Shown here one piece after another: positions 15,923 through 24,594 of a DNA stretch of 64,000 bases. The position numbers and the translations under genes were made by a program. Source of the DNA: Nitrospira sp. (lineage in GTDB: Bacteria; Nitrospirota; Thermodesulfovibrionia; Thermodesulfovibrionales; Dissulfurispiraceae); the NCBI GenBank assembly GCA_002634385.1, contig NSJL01000010.1, positions 85,904 to 149,903 on the forward strand. Direction: 5' to 3'. Numbering within the stretch: the stretch's first letter is position 1; every line of letters starts with the position of its first letter. The notes beneath the pieces were generated by a model that worked only from the letters and a program-made list of their open reading frames with translations, had not been told where the DNA came from and searched no databases.

Positions 15923-17221
15923 ATGAAGACGTTACGGTTAGGATTGATTGTTGTAGCAGCGGCTATAATGGCTTTGGGATTCGGCAGCACAAGTTATGCC
16001 TTTCATGATGGCGGCGTAGCCTATTGCGACGGATGCCACACGATGCACAATTCCTCCGGAGGGGCGGTGATGAACGCCCGCAGCGGCCAGGGCTCGCAGA
16101 CCATCGGCACGGCCAACGGCTATCTCCTGCAGGGCTCCGACCAGAGCTCAACCTGCCTCAAGTGCCACTCCGGCTCCACGGCAGGCAGTTATAAGATCGC
16201 TACCTATCCTGTCCCCGGAGCGGGCAGCCCGCCGTTGCAGTTAACCCCCGGCGGAGACTTCTCCTGGGTGCAGAAGGATTACACCTGGACCTCTCCCCGT
16301 TCGGGCAGCAGCCCGAAGGACAGGCACGGGCACAACATAAATGCGGCTGACTTCGGCTTTACCACCGATGCGACGCTGGCAACGGCTCCGGGCGGTTCCT
16401 ATGCCGCTAACCAGCTCCACTGCAGCAGCTGTCACGACCCCCACGGGAAGTACAGGATAATGGATGCAGCGGGCACCACTATTGCTACGACCGGAAAACC
16501 CATCCATGCCTCCGGTTCCTATGGCGAAGCACCGAACGCGAATGAGGCAGTGGGCGTATTCCGGCTCCTGGGCGGCGTAGGGTATGCTCCCGCTTCCTAT
16601 AATTCCGTACCTTTTACCAACGGCTCCCCGATAGCGGTTGCCCCCTCTTCATATAACCGGGCGGAGGACACCACCGACACGCGGGTCGCTTACGGTCAGG
16701 GTATGTCGGAATGGTGTGCGAATTGCCACAGCGCTTTCCATAACGATTCGTATCCCGGCAACCTGAGGCATCCTGCCGGAAATTCCGCAAAACTGACTGC
16801 AGCAGTAATCAGCAACTACAACACCTATAAGAAGTCGGGTGATATGGGTGGCGCGACCGCAACCGCGTATACCTCCATGGTTCCTTTTGAGGCGGGCACG
16901 ACGGATCTGGCTACCCTAGCGGCTCTCACCTCTTCCACTGCCGGCGCAGACACGAGCAGCAATGTATCCTGCCTCTCCTGCCATAGGGCACACGCCACCG
17001 GTTTCAAAAGCATGACCAGGTGGAACAATGCCGCCGAATTCCTGACGGTTGCTGGTGACTACGCGAATTATGTTGCCGGTTCCACCAATGAGGCGGAGTA
17101 CGGGACATATTCGGACGGCAAGTCGAAGAGCGAATACCAGAAAGCGATGTATGACAGGCCTGCTACCCAGTATGCCTCTTTCCAAAGGTCTCTTTGCAAC
17201 AAGTGCCACGCAAAAGATTAG
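15923..17221 (+). CDS. omcS: OmcS-type hexahaem filament cytochrome, paralogue 1
   Basis: A 432-residue secreted cytochrome with signal peptide MKTLRLGLIVVAAAIMALGF. Six CXXCH motifs (CDGCH, CLKCH, CSSCH, CANCH, CLSCH, CNKCH) are spaced as in Geobacter sulfurreducens OmcS, whose precursor has the same length. Shared landmarks include FHDGGVAYCDGCHTMHNS, LQLTPGGDFSWV, APGGSYAANQLHCSSCHDP, a SYNRAEDTTDTRVAYGQG segment, and C-terminal SLCNKCHAKD. OmcS polymerises into micrometre-long haem-wired extracellular filaments. This copy is the closest of the three to OmcS. Its SD (GGAGGA, 15912) is the target of the riboswitch platform. Filament formation is inferred from homology. Confidence 0.9.
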   Translation: MKTLRLGLIVVAAAIMALGFGSTSYAFHDGGVAYCDGCHTMHNSSGGAVMNARSGQGSQTIGTANGYLLQGSDQSSTCLKCHSGSTAGSYKIATYPVPGAGSPPLQLTPGGDFSWVQKDYTWTSPRSGSSPKDRHGHNINAADFGFTTDATLATAPGGSYAANQLHCSSCHDPHGKYRIMDAAGTTIATTGKPIHASGSYGEAPNANEAVGVFRLLGGVGYAPASYNSVPFTNGSPIAVAPSSYNRAEDTTDTRVAYGQGMSEWCANCHSAFHNDSYPGNLRHPAGNSAKLTAAVISNYNTYKKSGDMGGATATAYTSMVPFEAGTTDLATLAALTSSTAGADTSSNVSCLSCHRAHATGFKSMTRWNNAAEFLTVAGDYANYVAGSTNEAEYGTYSDGKSKSEYQKAMYDRPATQYASFQRSLCNKCHAKD

Positions 17222-17267
17222 TATATGAACGTCGGGCGGACTGTATGCTGCCTGACCTGAAAACAGG

Positions 17268-17291
17268 GCAGACCGGCTCGTGCCGGTCTGC
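17268..17291 (+). terminator. Perfect 10-bp hairpin between OmcS paralogues 1 and 2
   Basis: GCAGACCGGC and GCCGGTCTGC are separated by a TCGT loop. No T-run follows, so it is more likely an mRNA-stability or attenuating stem than a full intrinsic terminator. It may tune relative expression of the tandem cytochromes. Confidence 0.45.
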
Positions 17292-17333
17292 CTCCTCACT
17301 CGCGAAAGGGCAGTCTTTCAGAGGAAAGCGGTA

Positions 17334-18626
17334 ATGAAAAAAATAGAGCTGATTTTCGGAATCATCATAGCCTTGGGTATGACTGCCTGGTTCCCCTGCC
17401 GCGTCTCCGCCTTTCATGATGGCGGCGTAGCCTATTGTGACGGATGCCACACGATGCACAATTCCTCCGGAGGGGCGGTGATGAACGCCCGCAGCGGCCA
17501 GGGCTCGCAGACCATCGGCACGGCCAACGGCTATCTCCTGCAGGGCTCCGACCAGAGCTCGACCTGCCTCAAGTGCCACTCCGGCTCCACGGCAGGCAGT
17601 TATAAGATCGCTACCTATCCTGTTCCCGGAGCGGGCAGCCCCCCGCTGCAGTTGACCCCCGGCGGAGACTTTGCCTGGCTGCAAAAGAGTTACTCCTGGA
17701 CGACGTCCTATGGAGCAAGCGGAAGCAGCCCCGGAGAGAGGCATGGACATAACATCGTCGCGGCGGATTTCGGGTTTGTTGCCGATGCAACCCTTACCGC
17801 CGCTCCCGGGGGCTCCTATCCCGCCGCCAGCCTCAGTTGCGTAAGCTGCCACGACCCGCATGGAAAATACCGGATAAACAGCAATCCGGCTACTTCATTT
17901 GCGACGAGCGGAAAACCGATCGCGGGCTCGGGCTCCTATGGAGACCTGCCGACAGCTTCCGAGGCGGTAGGTGTCTACCGCCTCCTTGGCGGAAAGCTGT
18001 ACCAGCCGAAATCGGTAAACTACGCGTTCACCTATGATCCCCCGGTTGCCGTGGCACCTTCCACCTATAACCGGGCGGAGGACACCACCGACACGCGGGT
18101 TGTATACGGAAAGGGCACGACGGAGTGGTGCGCAAACTGCCACGAACTCTTTCACAGCAATCTGGGAAGCGGTCTTGTACATCCTGCCGGCGTATCGGTG
18201 TATTCAACTATTGCGAGCAATTACAACATGTATGTGAAAACAGGTAGTACCGGAGGGGTGAAGGGGACCGCATACACTTCGATGGTCCCTTTCCAGGTAG
18301 ATAATACCAATGATATTTCCACTCTTTCCGGCAAGACGAGCTCCACTGCAGGGATGGAAACGAATGACAGGGTTACTTGTCTCACGTGCCACAGGGCCCA
18401 TGCCTCGGGGTGGGACAGTATGACACGATGGAACAACAAGGCTGAATTCCTGACGATAGCAGGAGAGTATCCCGGGACTGATGCAACGGATCCCGAAGGC
18501 GCCTACGGGCAGTATCACGGAGGAAAGACAAAAGCGGAGGTGGCGAAGACGTTCTATGACAGACCTGCAGGGAAATATGCTTCGTATCAGAGGTCCCTTT
18601 GCAATAAGTGCCACATAAAGGATTGA
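17334..18626 (+). CDS. omcS: OmcS-type hexahaem filament cytochrome, paralogue 2
   Basis: A 430-residue paralogue started at ATG 17334, where the signal MKKIELIFGIIIALGM begins, after AGAGGAAAG. Six CXXCH motifs (CDGCH, CLKCH, CVSCH, CANCH, CLTCH, CNKCH) stand in the same positions as in paralogue 1. The DNA of its haem-1/haem-2 region is nearly identical to paralogue 1 (about 17411-17650 against 16006-16245), while the second half is closer to paralogue 3, a mosaic typical of gene conversion. It lies 112 bases after paralogue 1 and has no riboswitch of its own, so any ligand control must act through the shared transcript. Confidence 0.88.
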   Translation: MKKIELIFGIIIALGMTAWFPCRVSAFHDGGVAYCDGCHTMHNSSGGAVMNARSGQGSQTIGTANGYLLQGSDQSSTCLKCHSGSTAGSYKIATYPVPGAGSPPLQLTPGGDFAWLQKSYSWTTSYGASGSSPGERHGHNIVAADFGFVADATLTAAPGGSYPAASLSCVSCHDPHGKYRINSNPATSFATSGKPIAGSGSYGDLPTASEAVGVYRLLGGKLYQPKSVNYAFTYDPPVAVAPSTYNRAEDTTDTRVVYGKGTTEWCANCHELFHSNLGSGLVHPAGVSVYSTIASNYNMYVKTGSTGGVKGTAYTSMVPFQVDNTNDISTLSGKTSSTAGMETNDRVTCLTCHRAHASGWDSMTRWNNKAEFLTIAGEYPGTDATDPEGAYGQYHGGKTKAEVAKTFYDRPAGKYASYQRSLCNKCHIKD

Positions 18627-18643
18627 TATCTGCGCTTCCGAAA

Positions 18644-18681
18644 CAACAGGCAAAGCTGGTTTTCACCAGCTTTGCCTGTTG
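18644..18681 (+). terminator. 17-bp perfect hairpin after OmcS paralogue 2
   Basis: The arms CAACAGGCAAAGCTGGT and ACCAGCTTTGCCTGTTG flank a TTTC loop. It is very stable and sits 18 bases after the stop codon. There is no U-run, so termination may be partial; it could also protect the upstream mRNA 3' end. Confidence 0.55.
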
Positions 18682-18734
18682 CGGAGCGGCACCAGCCCCG
18701 GGTTGTGCCTGATTGGGCTCCGGGGAGAGCAATA

Positions 18735-18756
18735 GCCCGGTTTTTTTCGGGCATTT
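18735..18756 (+). terminator. GC hairpin with T-rich loop and tail
   Basis: GCCCG and CGGGC enclose a seven-T loop and are followed by ATTTT. Together with the strong hairpin upstream it may reduce read-through into paralogue 3. The unusual T-loop makes this call weak. Confidence 0.3.
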
Positions 18757-18887
18757 TCCGTGAAGGGACAGAAGCGGGGGCTGCAGGGCAGCCGGCGATG
18801 AAGGTACCTGTCAGACTCCCCAAAGGCTTATTGTTTTTTCCCGTGGAATTGTTTTACTATCCACGTGAAAAAAGGTGAGGGGCGCTT

Positions 18888-20180
18888 ATGACGAGAAGAG
18901 TTCTGTGTTGCATGCTATCAGCCATCATAGCGGTGGGATGGTACGGTGTATCCCCCGCCTTTCACAATGGCGGCGTAGCCTATTGTGACGGATGCCATAC
19001 CATGCATAACTCTTCCGCAGGGATGGTGATGAACGCCCGCAGCGGTCAGGGCTCTCAGATTACCGGTATGGCGAATGCCTACCTTTTACAGGGCTCCGAC
19101 CAGAGCTCGACCTGCCTCAAATGCCATGCAGGCAGCACCGCAGGTACCTATAAAGTTGTTACCTATCCTGTTCCCGGAGCGGGCAGCCCCCCGCTGCAGT
19201 TGACCCCCGGCGGAGACTTTGCCTGGCTGCAAAAGAGTTACTCCTGGACGACGGCGGACGGCTCACTGGCGAGCAGTCCCGGAGAAAGGCACGGACACAA
19301 TATTATCGCCTCGGATTTCGGCTTCTCCGCCGATACCGGGCTTACCACCGCTCCCGGGGGCTCCTATCCCGCCGCCAGCCTCAGTTGTATAAGCTGCCAC
19401 GACCCGCATGGAAAATACCGGATACTCGATGCCGGCGCCACCATGATTGCAACGAGTGGCAAGCCTGTTCTCGGATCAGGGTCTTACGGACAGATTCCCA
19501 CCGCCGCCGAGGCAATAGGGGCCTACCGTCTGCTGGGGGGCAGGAACTATTTGCCCGTTTCCGTATTGGGAGGCTTCTCTTTCACCTATGATCCCCCGGT
19601 TGTCGTGGCACCTTCCACCTATAACCGGGCGGAGGACACCACCGACACGCGGGTCGTATACGGAAAGGGCACGACGGAGTGGTGCGCAAACTGCCATCAG
19701 CTTTTCCACACCAACCTGGGAAGCGGTCTTGTACATCCTGCCGGGGTGCCGATGAGCTCAGCAATGGCTGATGCCTATAACTCCTATGTAAAGACAGGCG
19801 ATTATGCAGGAAACAAAAGCACGTCCTTTACCTCGCTGGTTCCCTTTGAAATAGGAGGAAATATGAGCGACCTCGCCACCCTGTCCGCGAAGATAGATTC
19901 CCGAAGCGGCCCTGAAAGCAATGACCATGTCACGTGCTTCACCTGCCACCGGGCCCATGCTTCCGGCTGGGATGATATGATGCGATGGAATCTGAAATCG
20001 GAATTCCTGACTGTCGCGGGCGATTATCCCGGCATTGACGTGAGCGGTGAAGGATCCAGGGGGTGGTATTCCAACGGCAGAACCAGGGCGGAAACAATGA
20101 AGGCGCTGTACGACAGGCCTGCGACGAGGTTTGCTTCGTATCAGAAATCTCTCTGCAACAAATGCCATGGAAAGGACTAG
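18888..20180 (+). CDS. omcS: OmcS-type hexahaem filament cytochrome, paralogue 3
   Basis: A 430-residue paralogue with signal peptide MTRRVLCCMLSAIIAVGW and six CXXCH motifs (CDGCH, CLKCH, CISCH, CANCH, CFTCH, CNKCH). It shares long near-identical DNA patches with paralogue 2 (for example 19168-19242 with 17630-17703, and the region encoding STYNRAEDTTDTRVVYGKG) but differs elsewhere. The AAAAAGGTGAGGGGCGCTT leader supplies an SD. Two hairpins precede it, so it may be expressed at a different level from the first two. Its stop codon lies inside the left arm of the inverted repeat at 20177. Three tandem OmcS-type genes suggest either hetero- or alternative filaments. Confidence 0.88.
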   Translation: MTRRVLCCMLSAIIAVGWYGVSPAFHNGGVAYCDGCHTMHNSSAGMVMNARSGQGSQITGMANAYLLQGSDQSSTCLKCHAGSTAGTYKVVTYPVPGAGSPPLQLTPGGDFAWLQKSYSWTTADGSLASSPGERHGHNIIASDFGFSADTGLTTAPGGSYPAASLSCISCHDPHGKYRILDAGATMIATSGKPVLGSGSYGQIPTAAEAIGAYRLLGGRNYLPVSVLGGFSFTYDPPVVVAPSTYNRAEDTTDTRVVYGKGTTEWCANCHQLFHTNLGSGLVHPAGVPMSSAMADAYNSYVKTGDYAGNKSTSFTSLVPFEIGGNMSDLATLSAKIDSRSGPESNDHVTCFTCHRAHASGWDDMMRWNLKSEFLTVAGDYPGIDVSGEGSRGWYSNGRTRAETMKALYDRPATRFASYQKSLCNKCHGKD

Positions 20181-20231
20181 GGCGTGTCTGCAGCTGGTCG
20201 CAGCAGAACCCAGTGTGCAGACACACCCTAG
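20177..20231. repeat. 55-base inverted repeat (MITE-like), CTAGGG ends
   Basis: CTAGGGCGTGTCTGCA (20177-20192) and TGCAGACACACCCTAG (20216-20231) are inverted over 16 bases with one mismatch. Similar single arms occur at 32051 and 3752. CTAG at both ends could be a target duplication or part of the terminal repeat. The left CTAG supplies the TAG stop of OmcS paralogue 3. It may be a transposon-derived mini-element that now also forms a 3' hairpin. Confidence 0.6.
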
Positions 20232-20306
20232 CGTGGGAACGAGGGACGGACGAGGTGCGGAACAGGGTGGACCGGCGGGCATCGGTCTGTCCCGACTGAA
20301 GGGTTT

Positions 20307-21752
20307 ATGTATTCGTTTTTGCAACGGGTAGGACATCGGGGAGGAGCATCAGGGAAAACAGTACTTGTCTTCCTTTGCATGCTCGTGTTTCTTTCGGGCT
20401 GTCTGGCGCAGCCCCCCCTCCTGAAGCCGGCCCTTGAGGAAGAGGGGGAGATTTTCGTGTACCTCCAGCCCTTTCCCCAGGGAGCCGAACGGCTCAGGTT
20501 TCGTATCGAAAGAGTATCTGCGGTAAGAGATGACGGGGCGGAATTCATTCTCCCCCTTGCGCTGTCCGATATCAGGGGAGGGCAGGTAAAAAGGCAGAAA
20601 TTCTTTGCTGCCGGACTGTTGCCCCCCGGAACCTACACGGGGCTGTCGTGCACGATCAGGAGTGCAACGTTGGCGGGAGAGGAAGGAGAAACCGCCCTCC
20701 TCCTCCCGGAAGAGCCCGCACGGATCGATTTTCCGTTTTCCGTAGAGAAAAAGAAGGCGCTGCTCCTCGCTCTCTCCTTTGACTATTTCTCGTCCGTAAA
20801 GGACGGGTTCACTTTTCTCCCGGTGTTTTCCGCAGCGATACCCGGCAGGCCCATACCGAGCTATATAGGATACGTTTCGAACAGCGCTGCCAATACGATT
20901 ACTGTTTTCGACAAGAGAGCGGGGCAGGTGACAGGGATGATCGCTACAGGGAGAGGCCCCCGGGGGATCGCCTTTGACCCGCAGCTCAGAAAGGCGTATG
21001 TCGCCCTTTCGGGGGAGGATGCGGTTGCTGTCATCGATATGGCGCTCCATGAGGTGATCACCCGTATACCCCTCACCGCAGGTGACACCCCCCAGGAGGT
21101 TGCCCTTACTCCTGACAGGAAGACTCTTCTGGTAGTGAATTCCGGGTCGAATACCCTGAGCATGGTGAGCACTTCCTCTCTCTTTGAGCAGCAAAGGATC
21201 TCGGTGGGAAACCACCCCCGCTCGGTTCTGGTGGATGCAGCGGGGAAACGGGCATTCGTATTTAATGCCCTCTCGAACACTGTTTCCGTAGTGGATATCC
21301 CCGGTAAAACGGTCATCGGCACTCTCACCACGGAGACAGGGCCGTTCAGGGGACAATTCAACCGGAAAGGGGACAGGCTCTATATCATCCATGAATGGTC
21401 GCCGTATCTGATAGTCGTCGACTCCTCCACCTTTCAGGTACTCAAAAGGGTATTCGTCGGAGTCGGGGTGAGCTTCATAAAAGTTGATACTCTCACCGAT
21501 ATGATTTACCTGTGCCGTACGCATGACGGTACTGTTGAGATTTACGATCCCTTCTCCCTCTTTCCCGGAGATCTTATCAGGATGGAAAGCGGTGTCGTTT
21601 TCTTTACTGTCGATGGCGAGGAAAATACCTTTTATCTGGCACTCCCCGATCAGAAAGTAGTGGTGGGATTGAATTCCATCAACAAGAAAGTGGTTTCCGT
21701 CATCGATGTGGGGGAAGATCCCTATTGGATAGCGGTCATGGGGGAAAGGTAG
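20307..21752 (+). CDS. Outer-membrane-type lipoprotein with YVTN beta-propeller
   Basis: A 481-residue lipoprotein: a hydrophobic segment ends in the lipobox LSGC (around residue 32). Residues about 45-185 form a beta-rich domain resembling carbohydrate- or surface-associated DUF4382-like folds (GEIFVYLQPF, LLPPGTYTGLSC). From about 190 the protein is a YVTN-type propeller (GYVSNSAANTITVFDK, AYVALSGEDAVAVIDM, LLVVNSGSNTLSMVS). No haem motif is present. It lies between the OmcS genes and the barrel gene and overlaps none, so it probably belongs to the same operon. A periplasmic or surface scaffold role in cytochrome export is inferred from position only. Confidence 0.6.
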   Translation: MYSFLQRVGHRGGASGKTVLVFLCMLVFLSGCLAQPPLLKPALEEEGEIFVYLQPFPQGAERLRFRIERVSAVRDDGAEFILPLALSDIRGGQVKRQKFFAAGLLPPGTYTGLSCTIRSATLAGEEGETALLLPEEPARIDFPFSVEKKKALLLALSFDYFSSVKDGFTFLPVFSAAIPGRPIPSYIGYVSNSAANTITVFDKRAGQVTGMIATGRGPRGIAFDPQLRKAYVALSGEDAVAVIDMALHEVITRIPLTAGDTPQEVALTPDRKTLLVVNSGSNTLSMVSTSSLFEQQRISVGNHPRSVLVDAAGKRAFVFNALSNTVSVVDIPGKTVIGTLTTETGPFRGQFNRKGDRLYIIHEWSPYLIVVDSSTFQVLKRVFVGVGVSFIKVDTLTDMIYLCRTHDGTVEIYDPFSLFPGDLIRMESGVVFFTVDGEENTFYLALPDQKVVVGLNSINKKVVSVIDVGEDPYWIAVMGER

Positions 21753-21762
21753 CAGAGAGAGG

Positions 21763-23949
21763 GTGAGGAGCATCAACGGAAGGTTCAAACAGACGTGCTT
21801 GAAGTATCTGCTCGCGTCGGCCGTAATCTGGGTGCTTCTTCTCCCGCGTGCGGCGGTGGCGGACGGAATCAACGGGATTGCAGAGCTGAGCTATACGCAC
21901 CTGGTTACCAGGACGGAGGACTCTTCGGGCACCGCTACCCGGCAGAAAACCGATGATTTTTTCCAGAGATACAATATCTCGCTGACCAGAAGCATCTTCC
22001 CGCACCTCAGGATGAATGCGAGAGGAATCTTCGAGTCGGAGGTGGCGAAAAGCACGTCCGATACACAGGAGACGAAAACAACGCTTACAAAGATAAGTCC
22101 CTATATAGATTTCCTGCTGAGCACCCCCTTTTATACTGCGGATGTGGGGTATCACAGGACGGAGGAAAAGCAGAGTACCACCGGCTCGGCGCCGACCGTT
22201 GCGACGAGGGAGAGTTACAATGCGTCGCTGGGCCTCAGGCCGGAAGGACTTCCCACTCTCACCATGCTGCTTCTGAGATCCTATACATACAATGAAGACC
22301 GCTCCACTCAAAATAACGTTACCGATAACATATTCCTGAGCTCCAAGTATTCTCTTTTCAAGGGTCTCGACCTCGCCTATCAGGCCATCTATAATGACTC
22401 GAGGGACAAGGTGACGGGCCTGGAGACAACCAACCTCACACAAAACGGGAGGGCGACATACGCAACCCAGTTCCTCAGGAACAGGGTACTGCTCAGCACC
22501 AACTACAACATTACGCAGCGACAGACAATAACCTCCAATACGGGGACGGGGGAAGTGCTGTTTCAGATCTTCCCTCTCGCTTCCCTTTCGGGAATCGATA
22601 CTCCTCCTGATACCCCCAGTGATGATACCCTGCTGCCTGCGATAAGCGGTATCAACATAGGCCTGACCCTGACCGGTGATACGAGGACCCGGAACGTCGG
22701 ACTGGATCTCGGTGCCGAGACGGAAGTGAATACTTTGCATGTTTTTGTAAACCAGGATATCAGCACCATCGCCAGCCTGTTCTCATGGGAAGTATACATA
22801 AGCTCGGACACGACCGACAGGAAACACTGGACTCTCTGGCAAAGTGCCTCCTCGTTCCCCTTCTCTCTCTTCGACAGGCGATTCGCGATAACCTTTCCCA
22901 CGGTGAGCACACGCTTTATAAAAGTGGTGACAAAACCTCTCACCCCTCCTGTCGTGGCGCCCGGAGTGTCCGATGTATATAACATCCTGGTAACCGAGCT
23001 TCAGGCGTTCATCAGCAAACCGGCCGATACGGTACGGGGAAAGACCGTCCAGATCTCCCAGACGTACGATATGAATGTCAGGGCGCGTCTTCTGGACTCC
23101 CCCGCGGTCTTTTACGATTTTTATTACTGGTATACAAGGACGGATTTGCCTGCCGCCTCGCGTTATATCCTTTCCAACGGCCTTTCTGTCGATCATCGGT
23201 TCAACCGGTTTTTTTCGGGAGGTGCGAGGATTGCACGCGAAGACGGGAAAGAGTCCTCCGGCAGAAAGGTCGCCTATGTCTACAGCGCCCTGCTGAGGGC
23301 AGTCCCTATGAGGACATTGAACCATAGTCTTGTCTTCAGCGGACGGAATGAGGAAAAGGAGGAAGGAAAAAGCGACACGCACTCTCTCTTCCTCACTAAC
23401 CTGATCGAGTTATACCCGGGAATCACTATCAACCTCTCGGGAGGGCTGAACTTCTCGACCTCGGAGACCGGGCAGAAGAGTGACAGCACGATAATGAATG
23501 TAGGCGCACAGATTATCCCGCACAAGACGATGAATATTAATTTCAACTATTCTGATACCGTAACAAAACAATCGGGGGGAGGAGTGGAAGAGACCACCAC
23601 CTACACGAAGAAAGGCGATCTGAGTTTGTCCTATAATCCTTTCAAAGCCGTGTCCCTTTTCACCTCTCTTTCCATCATCTCGGAGAAAGACATGGAGGAC
23701 AAGGTCATCCATAATTACGGGACGACGTGGGCACCCTTCCCGGACGGTGCCCTGCAGTTCAACTTTTTCTACAATGAATCCCTGAAGTCGGAAAACAACG
23801 GGAAGGATACCTCGATCAGTCCCACTCTCCGCTGGAATATAAGTAAAAGTATCTTTCTGAATCTCTCGTACCAGATAGTGAAGAGCGAGTCCTCGACACA
23901 GATGTCGCGTTCAAGGAATTTCAATACGAATCTTAATGTGTTATTTTAA
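21763..23949 (+). CDS. Outer-membrane beta-barrel protein with discoidin-like domain
   Basis: A 728-residue protein started at GTG 21763, 10 bases after the lipoprotein. A signal peptide (hydrophobic stretch ending PRAAVADG) is followed by alternating-hydrophobicity strands throughout (GIAELSYTHLVTRTED, LSLSYNPFKAVSLFTSLS) and ends in ...NVLF with a C-terminal phenylalanine, the classic outer-membrane barrel signature. In the middle (about residues 305-400) a segment containing NTLHVFVNQD, WEVYISSD and STRFIKVV resembles a galactose-binding/discoidin-type domain, an unusual insertion for a barrel. It is the likely outer-membrane conduit for this locus, either for electrons (porin-cytochrome style) or for cytochrome export. 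Confidence 0.72.
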   Translation: MRSINGRFKQTCLKYLLASAVIWVLLLPRAAVADGINGIAELSYTHLVTRTEDSSGTATRQKTDDFFQRYNISLTRSIFPHLRMNARGIFESEVAKSTSDTQETKTTLTKISPYIDFLLSTPFYTADVGYHRTEEKQSTTGSAPTVATRESYNASLGLRPEGLPTLTMLLLRSYTYNEDRSTQNNVTDNIFLSSKYSLFKGLDLAYQAIYNDSRDKVTGLETTNLTQNGRATYATQFLRNRVLLSTNYNITQRQTITSNTGTGEVLFQIFPLASLSGIDTPPDTPSDDTLLPAISGINIGLTLTGDTRTRNVGLDLGAETEVNTLHVFVNQDISTIASLFSWEVYISSDTTDRKHWTLWQSASSFPFSLFDRRFAITFPTVSTRFIKVVTKPLTPPVVAPGVSDVYNILVTELQAFISKPADTVRGKTVQISQTYDMNVRARLLDSPAVFYDFYYWYTRTDLPAASRYILSNGLSVDHRFNRFFSGGARIAREDGKESSGRKVAYVYSALLRAVPMRTLNHSLVFSGRNEEKEEGKSDTHSLFLTNLIELYPGITINLSGGLNFSTSETGQKSDSTIMNVGAQIIPHKTMNINFNYSDTVTKQSGGGVEETTTYTKKGDLSLSYNPFKAVSLFTSLSIISEKDMEDKVIHNYGTTWAPFPDGALQFNFFYNESLKSENNGKDTSISPTLRWNISKSIFLNLSYQIVKSESSTQMSRSRNFNTNLNVLF

Positions 23950-23973
23950 AGTGACAGGAGGAGGCAGAGCACT

Positions 23974-24594
23974 ATGCCCGGCAAAAGACAAGAGAGCACA
24001 GGGAAGGAGAGGGAGGGCAGGAAGAGAACTGCAGCAATGCGGTGGATTTTCCTCTTGTTGAATATTTTCATGCTCGCTGCCTGCACCGCCCATACCGATA
24101 GCTACCGTGATACGAACATGGATTTCGGGGCGATACAGGCTGTCGCCGTCATGCCTTTTGCGAATCTGTCAAGGGACCAGATGGCGTCGGAGAGGGTGAG
24201 GGATGTCTTTATGCCCATGCTCCTCGCTACCGGGGGTGTGTATGTTATTCCTCCCGGTGAGGTTGCCCGGGGAATCACCCGTGCAGGCATTGTCAATCCT
24301 GCGGCTCCTTCCATAGAGGATGTTCTGAAACTGGCGGGCATCATCAAGGCCAATGCGGTCATTACCGGCACTGTCCGGGAGTACGGGGAGATCCGGTCGG
24401 GAACGACTGCCGCCAATGTGATTTCCGTAAGTCTGCAGATGATCGAGACGCAGACAGGAAAGGTCGTATGGGCTGCTTCCACTACGAAAGGGGGTATCCG
24501 GATGAAGGACCGCCTCCTCGGGGGAGGAGGCGAGCCGATGAACGATATCACGGAGAAAGCGGTGAATGAACTCCTCGATAAGCTTTTCAAGTAA
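23974..24594 (+). CDS. CsgG/LpoB-like lipoprotein
   Basis: A 206-residue protein with lipobox LAAC around residue 37. ATG 23974 has a GGAGGAGG ribosome binding site; ATG 24037 would give a more compact signal peptide and is possible. The mature domain (IQAVAVMPFANLSRDQMASE, IKANAVITGTVREYGE, VSLQMIETQTGKVVWAAS) has the fold pattern of CsgG, LpoB and GNA1162-type lipoproteins. CsgG forms the outer-membrane export pore for curli, so a helper or pore role in secreting filament subunits is attractive but unproven. Its 3' end overlaps the next gene by 29 bases. Confidence 0.65.
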   Translation: MPGKRQESTGKEREGRKRTAAMRWIFLLLNIFMLAACTAHTDSYRDTNMDFGAIQAVAVMPFANLSRDQMASERVRDVFMPMLLATGGVYVIPPGEVARGITRAGIVNPAAPSIEDVLKLAGIIKANAVITGTVREYGEIRSGTTAANVISVSLQMIETQTGKVVWAASTTKGGIRMKDRLLGGGGEPMNDITEKAVNELLDKLFK

